This document shows positions 7,045 to 13,814 of a stretch of DNA of 25,395 nt, piece by piece. Each line of letters starts with the position of its first letter. Position 1 is the first letter of the stretch. The stretch covers positions 1 through 25,395 of the forward strand of contig CAYGNI010000016.1 in assembly GCA_964351195.1 (NCBI GenBank), in the 5' to 3' direction. The DNA comes from TMED27 sp964351195 (GTDB lineage: Bacteria; Pseudomonadota; Alphaproteobacteria; Micavibrionales; Micavibrionaceae). Position numbers and translations under genes: made by a program. The notes beneath the pieces were generated by a model. That model saw only the letters and a list, made by a program, of their open reading frames with translations. It made no database searches and had not been told where the DNA came from.

Positions 7045-8271
7045 ATGTTCGATTATGATGGCCATTTTAAAAGCTGTATTAACGATGTTAAGCGCGAAGG
7101 GCGGTATCGTAGATTTGCTAACTTAGAGCGAATTGCCGGGCAGTTTCCGCGTGCTATTTATAGACCTGAAGACGGCTCTGCCCCTCGTGAGATTACAATC
7201 TGGTGTTCGAACGATTACCTTGGCATGGGCCAGCATCCTGTTGTTATCAATGCGGCGCGTGAGGCCCTGGAGACTTGCGGCGCGGGCGCGGGCGGGACGC
7301 GTAATATTTCCGGGACTACGCGTTATCATGTGGAGCTTGAGCAGAGCCTTGCGAATTTGCATGGCAAAGAATCTGCGCTGGTGTTTTCGTCCGGTTATGT
7401 CTCGAATGAAAGCTCGCTGGGGACTCTGGGGAAAATGCTGCCTGAGTGTGTGATTTTTTCCGATGCGATGAATCATGCGTCGATGATCCACGGTGTTCGT
7501 GATTCAAAATGTGAGAAGCATATTTTCCGTCATAACGATGTGGAGCATCTTGAAGCGCTGTTGAAGGGCGTGGACCCGAAGCGTCCGAAGGTTATTGCCT
7601 TTGAATCCGTGTATTCGATGGATGGTGATATCGCGCCGATTGCCGAGATTTGTGATTTGGCGGAACGTTACAACGCGATGACCTATATTGATGAGGTGCA
7701 TGCGGTGGGGCTTTACGGGCCGCGCGGCGGAGGTGTTGCCGAGGCGCTCGGTTTGATGGATCGCATCGATATTATCGAGGGGACGTTTGGCAAAGCGTAT
7801 GGCTGTATGGGTGGTTTTATCACCGGCAAGGCAGAGGTTGTTGATACAATCCGCAGTTTTGCTTCGAGCTTTATTTTTACAACGTCTTTGCCGCCCTCCG
7901 TTTTGGCGGCGGCGCGCGCGAGCGTGGAGCACCTAAAAGTTTCCGATATTGAGCGCCAGCGCGCGTGGCGCAATGCGCGTCATTTGAAAGCGCGGCTTGA
8001 TGCGGCCGATCTTCCCTATATGAAGGGGGAGAGCCATATTGTGCCGCTGGTTGTGGGGGAGCCGAATTGCTGCCGCGAAGTGTCGAATCTGCTGATGGAT
8101 GAATACAACGTCTATGTGCAGCCGATCAATTATCCCACAGTTCCACGCGGGACGGAGCGTTTGCGTCTCACGGCCACGGCGGCGCATAGTCTGGAGATGG
8201 TCGATGAGATGGCTGATATCCTCACGCATCTATGGGAAACGCATCATGGGCTTATTGCGCGGGTGGCTTAG
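7045..8271 (+). CDS. hemA: 5-aminolevulinate synthase
   Basis: This 408-residue PLP enzyme condenses glycine and succinyl-CoA to 5-aminolevulinate, the first step of haem synthesis by the C4 (Shemin) route typical of Alphaproteobacteria. Visible motifs are the N-terminal CSNDYLGMGQHP (54-65), GTRNISGTTRYHVELE (84-99), DEVHAVGLYGPRG (216-228) holding the PLP-nitrogen aspartate, and GTFGKAYGCMGG (246-257) with K250 as the Schiff-base lysine. RLRLTATAAHS near the C-terminus is also conserved. These features separate it from the related KBL and BioF enzymes. Length is normal for the bacterial enzyme. AAGGA lies 8 nt before the ATG. It is a single gene, with repeats in the downstream gap. Confidence 0.96.
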   Translation: MFDYDGHFKSCINDVKREGRYRRFANLERIAGQFPRAIYRPEDGSAPREITIWCSNDYLGMGQHPVVINAAREALETCGAGAGGTRNISGTTRYHVELEQSLANLHGKESALVFSSGYVSNESSLGTLGKMLPECVIFSDAMNHASMIHGVRDSKCEKHIFRHNDVEHLEALLKGVDPKRPKVIAFESVYSMDGDIAPIAEICDLAERYNAMTYIDEVHAVGLYGPRGGGVAEALGLMDRIDIIEGTFGKAYGCMGGFITGKAEVVDTIRSFASSFIFTTSLPPSVLAAARASVEHLKVSDIERQRAWRNARHLKARLDAADLPYMKGESHIVPLVVGEPNCCREVSNLLMDEYNVYVQPINYPTVPRGTERLRLTATAAHSLEMVDEMADILTHLWETHHGLIARVA

Positions 8272-8291
8272 GCGTTCTTCGTCTTTTCTTA

Positions 8292-8434
8292 TGGGGGGTA
8301 AACCTCAGAGGCGCAGAGAGCGCGGAGTTTTAAAGCGTTTTGTCTCCTTGTTTGTCATCCCGAACGAATGTGAGGGATCTTTTCAAGTTGCAAGTTTGTG
8401 AGATTCCTCCGTTTCTAACGAAACGTTCGGAATG
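8292..8434. repeat. intergenic repeats: CAGAG-type run plus inverted GTCAT(C/T)CCGAACG pair
   Basis: Two repeat types sit in the 190-nt gap after hemA. At about 8302-8328 a CTCAGAGGCGCAGAGAGCG run resembles the 27-nt, roughly 9-nt-period elements at 563 and 22606. At 8354-8380 GTCATCCCGAACG...GAGGGATCT faces an inverted copy at 8398-8434 (reverse complement GTCATTCCGAACG...GAGGAATCT). The pair can fold as a long hairpin and may end hemA transcription. No gene is evident in this gap. Confidence 0.75.
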
Positions 8435-8461
8435 ACATTAGTGGAAAGATGACTTGTGATG

Positions 8462-8641
8462 TTACGCTGCGCCGTTGAAATTCGTGCCGCGGGTGCCACT
8501 TACGGGGGCGGAACGTGCTGCGTTATCAAGGATTTGCACGAGGGCCTGCTGTTGCTCGTTGGCCTGCTTGATCACAGACAGAGCGACATTTTGTCTGAGA
8601 AGTGCGTTTTCCGCTGCGATTCCTGCCGGTACTGAGGTCAT
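8462..8641 (-). CDS. YjfB-like putative motility peptide
   Basis: A 59-residue peptide starts at ATG 8641, preceded by AAAGGA at a 7-nt spacing; an upstream TTG in frame lacks such a site. The sequence QNVALSVIKQANEQQQALVQ followed by ILDN resembles the small YjfB-like 'putative motility protein' family, which has a conserved amphipathic helix and is often found near flagellar genes. It is the last gene of a minus-strand group with an unknown protein and a response regulator. The function of the family is not established. The family match is by eye and moderate. Confidence 0.65.
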   Translation of the reverse strand: MTSVPAGIAAENALLRQNVALSVIKQANEQQQALVQILDNAARSAPVSGTRGTNFNGAA

Positions 8642-8702
8642 TACCAATTCCTTTGTTAACTCTTTTATTATCTTACACTAAAATTAAAATTTCTTAAACA
8701 AG

Positions 8703-9206
8703 TTAAGCTTTAGCGCCGTTTCGGTGTTTTGAGAAATAGCGCTCGCTGGCCTTATTGAGCTCTTTCACAAGGGCATAGCCCTCTTTGCCGCCATCGCCTG
8801 TGAGTTTGTTCTTGAGGATGATTTTGATAGTGTTTTCATGCGCTTCGAGAACTATGAAGGCGTCATTGTTAAATTCTTCAATGTTTTCAATGAAATGCAA
8901 GCAGCTGTCTGCAATCTCGCTGACCAGTTGATAGCGGAACATACCGCCATTGGCTTTAAGCTGCATAATGGATTCGATGACGTTTTCAGTGTTTTTCTTA
9001 CTTTGATCTTTTTTGAGGGCTTCTTTTTGTATGCTGAGCTTAGCCAAGAGGTCATTGGCGATGGGAACAAAATCAACCGTATTTTTGTTAATTTGCTCTT
9101 GTGCTTTTTCCAGCAGTTTTGGGTCAATGCCACCTGTTCCAACTTTGGCTTTGAGCTTATTGGGTGGTTTGATGAAACGTACTTTTTTACTGCCTAAATT
9201 CGTCAT
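8703..9206 (-). CDS. conserved-looking cytoplasmic protein next to response regulator
   Basis: This 167-residue protein has no signal peptide or membrane segment. It has a basic N-terminus (KKVRFIKPPNKLKAK), a long charged helical region (about 29-75, possible coiled coil), and a C-terminal part with regular hydrophobic spacing (FRYQLVSEIADSCLHFIENI). I do not recognise a family. It lies between a response-regulator gene (53 nt upstream) and the YjfB-like peptide gene (61 nt downstream), all on the minus strand. This suggests a chemotaxis or motility adaptor, which is inference from context only. AAGAG lies about 8 nt before the ATG. Confidence 0.7.
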   Translation of the reverse strand: MTNLGSKKVRFIKPPNKLKAKVGTGGIDPKLLEKAQEQINKNTVDFVPIANDLLAKLSIQKEALKKDQSKKNTENVIESIMQLKANGGMFRYQLVSEIADSCLHFIENIEEFNNDAFIVLEAHENTIKIILKNKLTGDGGKEGYALVKELNKASERYFSKHRNGAKA

Positions 9207-9259
9207 TTTTTTTGCTCTTATATACTCAGTTTACAAGTGTTTATATTAACAATTTATGT

Positions 9260-9832
9260 TTAAGACACGTTTTTTGCTTCTTCGCTTAACTTTTTCAAAA
9301 TGTCGGACATTTCTTTTTGCTGTGTGGTATGTGGCGCTGTGCCATCGTCTTCATCGCGGCGCATAGGGCCTTCGTAATCTTTTCCGCTTCGGCGACGGCG
9401 GTCAGGGCCGAAAAAGTCATTTGCATCGACAAACTGCCTTGGTTTTTCAATAATTTGGTGGACGCGCGTGTAAAGATCTTTGGATGTGAACGGTTTGACC
9501 AGGAATTCGGTGATGCCGCAATCTCTGGCGGCTTCGACGCGCAGGCGCGAGCTGAAGCCTGTCATCATTAAAATCGGGACATATGGGTGGGGTGCCCTGG
9601 GGCTTGTACGTCGCTGGTTTGTGAGTTCGAGGCGGGGCATTGGGCTCATCATCCAGTCAGTTATGACGAGGTCGGGGTCTTCCTTGCACAAGGCTTCGAA
9701 GCCTTCCTGGCCGTTATGGGCTAGCGTGATATGTTTGAAGCCAAATGTCGTCAGAACGGAATCAGTCAGTTTAAGGATGGGGATCATATCGTCGATGACG
9801 AGGATTTTTGCCTGATCTAGTTTGTAAGTCAT
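9260..9832 (-). CDS. CheY-like response regulator with basic tail
   Basis: The 190-residue protein has a single receiver domain (about 8-130): D14-D15 acidic pair, phosphoacceptor D59 in VITDWMM, T91, and K113 in LVKPF. After the receiver comes FFGPDRRRRSG (140-150), a tail known from a group of alphaproteobacterial stand-alone receivers, and then a polar, probably disordered end. There is no DNA-binding domain, so it likely acts by protein contact. The segment after D59 reads SPMPRLEL rather than the common PGMDGLEL, a mild divergence. The following minus-strand genes (unknown protein, YjfB-like peptide) suggest a motility role. No histidine kinase is in the window. Confidence 0.88.
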   Translation of the reverse strand: MTYKLDQAKILVIDDMIPILKLTDSVLTTFGFKHITLAHNGQEGFEALCKEDPDLVITDWMMSPMPRLELTNQRRTSPRAPHPYVPILMMTGFSSRLRVEAARDCGITEFLVKPFTSKDLYTRVHQIIEKPRQFVDANDFFGPDRRRRSGKDYEGPMRRDEDDGTAPHTTQQKEMSDILKKLSEEAKNVS

Positions 9833-9938
9833 AAATTAGTCTTTGTGCGGCAAGAGTTTTTGGGTGGCCTTGTTTGTGCCAAAATACTATTAAATTATGG
9901 GTGTTTTTTAAGGTTAATGCCAGTCCAAAGTCGTAAAA

Positions 9939-10226
9939 TTATAAAAAGCTTTCAATTTTTATGGCCATTTGGATATCACGATCGGTGATTCCCCCTGCTT
10001 CATGTGTACTTAAGGTTATATTAACGCGGTTGTAAGTGTTCGACCACTCGGGGTGGTGGTCCATTTTTTCGGCGAGAAGGGCGATTCGATTCATAAAGGC
10101 CCATGCTTCGTTAAAGTCTTTAAATTTAAAGCTTTTTTTGAGTGCTGTGTCTTCGCGCGCTTGCTCCCAACCGGGGAGTTCCGTGAGCGCATCACTAAGC
10201 TGTGGATTCTTAAGTGGACTGATCAT
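9939..10226 (-). CDS. phhB: 4a-hydroxytetrahydrobiopterin dehydratase (PCD/DCoH)
   Basis: A 95-residue protein of normal family length. The active-site motif KMDHHPEWSNTYNRVNI (54-70) gives H57, H58 and P59. H75 in STHEAGG and the following TDRDIQMA complete the pattern. The enzyme dehydrates 4a-hydroxy-tetrahydropterin formed by aromatic amino acid hydroxylases. No hydroxylase gene is in the window, and in many bacteria such orphan PCD proteins may serve other pterin-related roles, including molybdopterin metabolism. AAGGA lies about 9 nt before the ATG. It is transcribed away from the zincin-like gene. Confidence 0.93.
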   Translation of the reverse strand: MISPLKNPQLSDALTELPGWEQAREDTALKKSFKFKDFNEAWAFMNRIALLAEKMDHHPEWSNTYNRVNITLSTHEAGGITDRDIQMAIKIESFL

Positions 10227-10336
10227 TGTGTAGATCCTTAATTCGCAGTAGGCTTTAGATCTTACGATTCATTTTTGTGCGTATAGCTGTTGATGTTTTT
10301 TGATCTGACAGGATTGTGCTGGGGAGGTCAAGGCCT

Positions 10337-10768
10337 ATGGATGGAAAACAAATTATTATGAATTTTACTGTGCCACCCAGTTTGGATGATCTGGAGGTTA
10401 TGGCCAAGGAGTGCCTTGAGTCTTTGCCCGAGGAACTTGATGAATATGGTGAGGACGTGATTTTACAGGTCGAAGATGTCCCTGATGATGTTTTGATGGA
10501 TGACCTGGATCTTGAAGATCCCTATGAGCTTTTATGTTTGTTCAAAAGCGGGAAGGAGCTGTCTCCCGGGATTGAGCGTAAAGTCGCCAATGATGATGAT
10601 GTTTTGATTTTATTCAGGCGGCCTCTATTGGACGTTTGGTGCGAGAATGGGGATGATCTGAGCTCTCTTGTGCGCGACGTGATTATCGAGGAGCTCGGTA
10701 AGAATTTCGATTTTTCTGAGGATGAAATCGATGAAATGACGCAAAGACATTATCAGGGGATGCTTTAG
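10337..10768 (+). CDS. zincin-like metallopeptidase family protein lacking the HExxH ligands
   Basis: The 143-residue product fits the small bacterial zincin family (PF06262 type): MNFTVPPSLDDLE...SLPEEL at the N-terminus, then VILQVEDVPDD, DPYELLCLFKSG and VLILFRRPLLD. At the place of the expected HELGHHFGLS it has EELGKNFDFS (118-127): both metal-binding histidines of HExxH are gone (H to E and H to K) while the glutamate and frame are kept. It is therefore probably not a zinc peptidase. ATG 10337 was chosen because GGGGAGG lies about 9 nt upstream; GTG 10316 and ATG 10358 are alternatives. The protein is very acidic. The family call rests on pattern likeness by eye. Confidence 0.72.
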   Translation: MDGKQIIMNFTVPPSLDDLEVMAKECLESLPEELDEYGEDVILQVEDVPDDVLMDDLDLEDPYELLCLFKSGKELSPGIERKVANDDDVLILFRRPLLDVWCENGDDLSSLVRDVIIEELGKNFDFSEDEIDEMTQRHYQGML

Positions 10769-10850
10769 CTTCTCTTCTCATAAACTATGCAGGCGCGGTT
10801 TTCCTATGCTAAAATGGTAAAAAGGCAGTTTTTATAAGAGCATAAGGATT

Positions 10851-11789
10851 TTGGCGCATAAATCTTTGAAGATATTTTGGATTGTGTTAATTGCGGCGGT
10901 TTTGGCCGCCTTTTGCGCTGTCCAAACCCCTTACGCGCAGGACCTTCCAGAAAGTTGTGATAGTAATTTTAACGACGTCATGCATGCACGTGCACGCATA
11001 GAGGCAATGCGCGAGATGGAAGTGGCGCAGGCGTTGATCCTGAAGCCTGACAGCGTGCTGGAATATTCATGTTTTGATGACCGGCTGAATGAGCTTGGTG
11101 TTTCTATGAATATGATGTTCAGCGGAAATATTTATAACCGTTACTTATTCAGTATACCTCCACAGCAATGGGATGCAGATGAAGACAGCGCTATACGTAT
11201 CATGCCTGATGGTATCACTGCGCCGAACACGGGACAGGAGATTTTGCTTCCTGGTCCAAATCCCCCCGGTGGCCCGCTGAGTGGTCATGGTTATGTGGCG
11301 CTTGGTCAGCTTGTTTATAATGCCATGTTTGAATTTTTGGCTATGAACTTTTCTCATGTGTATGCAGGCGGCACGTATTCTGAAATTCCAGCAGGTACAA
11401 TGTGTAATCCGATGGAGGTGGTGTGGAAGTTTTTAAAGTGTCAGAATTTTAATCAGGATCTTTTTATAAATTTTGATGATATTGCCGGTAACGATCCGCG
11501 CTCTCTTATTGTTAACCCGACGCAAATGCCACCTTGTGCAAACGCTGACAGGATTGCTTTGTGGGAAGCATTAGTTGCTGCGGCGTTTCCACAAGCGAAT
11601 GCGATGGGCGGGGTTGAGTCTGTGGTTACATACTTGCCACTTTTAGATTCTTCGCAATGCTCTTCTGTAAAACCTATTATGACGGGTGTAAAAGTTTATA
11701 AAACGGTCAATGAGAAAACGGAAACTTTTGATGATGGTGTGTGTCTTCCGGCGGGATGCACATATGATGGAGCTGGGCAATGTTTATAA
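10851..11789 (+). CDS. exported cysteine-rich protein of unknown function
   Basis: The 312-residue protein begins with a signal peptide (KSLKIFWIVLIAAVLAAF core, likely cut after AQ at 30). The mature part has nine cysteines (C36, C74, C185, C197, C229, C270, C298, C303, C311), suggesting several disulfides in the periplasm or outside. There is a Gly/Pro-rich stretch near 133-146 and a small cysteine cluster at the end (CLPAGCTYDGAGQCL). I do not recognise a family. The start is uncertain: no ATG fits, TTG 10851 sits only 2 nt after AAGGA, and TTG 10866 is an alternative. It overlaps the next gene by 10 nt, so they are probably translated together. Confidence 0.75.
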   Translation: MAHKSLKIFWIVLIAAVLAAFCAVQTPYAQDLPESCDSNFNDVMHARARIEAMREMEVAQALILKPDSVLEYSCFDDRLNELGVSMNMMFSGNIYNRYLFSIPPQQWDADEDSAIRIMPDGITAPNTGQEILLPGPNPPGGPLSGHGYVALGQLVYNAMFEFLAMNFSHVYAGGTYSEIPAGTMCNPMEVVWKFLKCQNFNQDLFINFDDIAGNDPRSLIVNPTQMPPCANADRIALWEALVAAAFPQANAMGGVESVVTYLPLLDSSQCSSVKPIMTGVKVYKTVNEKTETFDDGVCLPAGCTYDGAGQCL

Positions 11790-12970
11790 GGGCAGTGTTG
11801 TTTGTTGCGTGTATAAGCACTTTGATGATTTCATCACATTCCTACGCTGCCACAGGGGCGATGCAAGAAGGGCAAGGCTCTGCGCAGAATGCTATCGGAG
11901 ATGTTGTTGGCCCATCTCGCGGAGGTGGTCTTTTGGGAGGATCTTCTGATGGCAGTGCGCTCACTAGACTTGATAGTGTGGATATATTTACCGACGGTGG
12001 AATGGGAGGCATTTTGGCTGACCGCTTAGACCTTTCTAATGCTGCTTTAAGTGCGTTGACAAGTTTGTTTGATGATCTGCCGCCTGGTTTGCAATATCTG
12101 CTTTTGGATGCTTTGTATTCATCAGATGGCGATATTGAGGACCTTATTCTGAGGTTTTTAGTTCTTCAGGAGCTGTATGATAATGTTGATAACATCACCT
12201 GCGGAGAAGGTGTTTCTTTGGCAGAATATCATGCGTATGCTCAGAACAAGTTACTGGCTAATATCAGTGTGTCGGATATTCTTGCCGGCGGCTCATTTAA
12301 TCCATCAGCGGGTTTGCTTGCAGGTATGAGTGATGTGTGCGGCGATGCGGGTGCTCCTCAGATCTCCACGCCGGGCGAGGAGAGCGCTCCCGAAGAGACA
12401 AATACGCCTGATATTGCAGATCGGCCAGAGGGTGAGCTTGTCTCCACAGAGAGTAATTGTTCGAGTAGCTGGAGCAGTTTGCCGCCTGCTATGCGGGGTA
12501 ATGATCAGGAGTTGCACTCTCAAATCCGAAGAGGTGCGGCGGAGCTTGGTATGGATCCCAGTACTTTTGCAGGAATTATATGGCTTGAATCGGGAGGGGA
12601 TCCTAGGATTTTCAACCCATGTTCAAATTGTTCAGCGACGGGTTTGATCCAGTTTACACGTACCACTGCGGGGGAGCTTGGTTATCCATCTGCTTCGAAG
12701 GAGGAACACCGCGCCAATATTCAAAGCTTGAGTGTGGCGCAACAAGTTGATCTTGCTGTAAAATATTTTAAACAGCGCAAATGGAAGCCAGGAATGTCAG
12801 ATTATCAGGCCTATGCGACTGTGCACCATGGTAATCCGTTTGGGTCCTCAGCGGACGGCGCGACAGGCACGCAGACGATCGACATTTTTAACCGCAACGT
12901 ATTGCCTAAAATTGAGCGCTATCGTTGCGGTGGGTACGATTGGAATGAGCTACAGTTTGCGATGTCTTGA
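11780..12970 (+). CDS. exported protein with C-terminal lysozyme-like transglycosylase domain
   Basis: The 396-residue protein has a signal peptide (1-23, cut near HSYA), a Gly/Ser-rich region (about 25-60), a helical middle part (80-165), a low-complexity acidic linker (190-230) and a C-terminal lysozyme-like domain (about 240-385). The domain shows IIWLESGGDP (266-275) with E270 as probable catalytic acid, SATGLIQFTRTTAGELG (285-301), a QVDLAVKYF helix (322-330) and YATVHHGNPF (345-354), the pattern of SLT/phage-type muramidases that cleave peptidoglycan glycan strands. C281 and C284 sit between the two active-site motifs. It overlaps the preceding exported protein gene and is followed by a third one 27 nt later. 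Role in cell-wall opening for secretion, transfer or predation is inference. Confidence 0.82.
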   Translation: MFIRAVLFVACISTLMISSHSYAATGAMQEGQGSAQNAIGDVVGPSRGGGLLGGSSDGSALTRLDSVDIFTDGGMGGILADRLDLSNAALSALTSLFDDLPPGLQYLLLDALYSSDGDIEDLILRFLVLQELYDNVDNITCGEGVSLAEYHAYAQNKLLANISVSDILAGGSFNPSAGLLAGMSDVCGDAGAPQISTPGEESAPEETNTPDIADRPEGELVSTESNCSSSWSSLPPAMRGNDQELHSQIRRGAAELGMDPSTFAGIIWLESGGDPRIFNPCSNCSATGLIQFTRTTAGELGYPSASKEEHRANIQSLSVAQQVDLAVKYFKQRKWKPGMSDYQAYATVHHGNPFGSSADGATGTQTIDIFNRNVLPKIERYRCGGYDWNELQFAMS

Positions 12971-12997
12971 TGAGAATATTTGCGAAAAGGATAAAAA

Positions 12998-13813
12998 GTG
13001 TATAGTGTTATGAAAACATTTTTGAGGCGTTTTATGAAGCGTGGTTTTATTTTTGCAGCTGTTCTAGCTTTGCCACTGGTTGGCACTGCCGTTCTTGCGC
13101 AAAATAACGGGCAGAATGCTGAGCCTTCGACTGTTACTCTTTATGGACAGACCTTTACAATTGATACGGCCAAGATTGACAAATTGAATGGCGATGATGT
13201 TCCTTATAAATGGCGTGATACAGCCTATCTTGTGCGTAATGTTCTACCCGGTATGCTTGATGGAGCTACTGTTCTGCCTGTTGAAGATGTGCTGAGCGCT
13301 ATTAGTGATGCGGCGGCCAAGCAGCGTTATGATGTTTATGAATGTTCAATCTATAACCTTGCACAACGCATGGAAAAAGATGGGCAGCTGGATGCTTTGT
13401 TTTTGGAGCGGCAGGATAATGGATCTTATGTGATGGGCGATATTCCTGAGCGCCTTGTTAAAGGGACATCGCAGGATCGCATTGATTGGATTTACGGCGG
13501 TATTGGATATTGGATTGCCCGCGATACGTGGCGTGATCAGGTTGATGATTATAATGCATATCGCACGGATAAGTCTCTTTCCCCGTTCGCGTTTGAAAAT
13601 CCCGCGCAGCTTTATAAAGAGTGGTTAGCGCTTTTTAATCTTGAGACAGTTGTTCGTGCAAGTCCGCAGGTTCAGGACGCGGGGTTAGGGACGTATGGAA
13701 CTGTTCCGGCTTGGACACCAGATTGTATGCAAGGTATTGGACCTGAAGATTATTCGCCGCAGGGGTTAGACCATCGTGATCGTGATCCGTTAATGGAATT
13801 ATCACCGCAATAA
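12998..13813 (+). CDS. exported protein of unknown function, third gene of cluster
   Basis: The 271-residue product begins at GTG 12998, with AAAGGA 6 nt upstream; ATG 13010 is an alternative. It has a signal peptide with a strongly basic n-region (KTFLRRFMKRG) and core FIFAAVLALPLVGTAVLA, cut near residue 34. The mature part is rich in aromatic residues (RIDWIYGGIGYWIARDTW, 161-178) and has two cysteines (C116, C243) that could pair. I do not recognise a family. It follows the lysozyme-domain gene by 27 nt on the same strand, so the three genes are probably one operon. Its stop is 1 nt from the convergent htpG stop. Confidence 0.78.
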   Translation: MYSVMKTFLRRFMKRGFIFAAVLALPLVGTAVLAQNNGQNAEPSTVTLYGQTFTIDTAKIDKLNGDDVPYKWRDTAYLVRNVLPGMLDGATVLPVEDVLSAISDAAAKQRYDVYECSIYNLAQRMEKDGQLDALFLERQDNGSYVMGDIPERLVKGTSQDRIDWIYGGIGYWIARDTWRDQVDDYNAYRTDKSLSPFAFENPAQLYKEWLALFNLETVVRASPQVQDAGLGTYGTVPAWTPDCMQGIGPEDYSPQGLDHRDRDPLMELSPQ

Positions 13814-13814
13814 T

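Noticed and set aside
8099..8401. 100-residue frame covering the hemA end and the repeat region
   Set aside because: Overlaps hemA out of frame and ends in repeat sequence; no independent support.
8462..8647. TTG start at 8647 for the YjfB-like peptide
   Set aside because: ATG 8641 has AAAGGA at a good spacing; the TTG is only two codons earlier and has no such site.
10337..10768. Frameshift as cause of the missing HExxH in the zincin-like protein
   Set aside because: Family-like residues continue in the same frame on both sides of EELGK, so point substitution explains it better.
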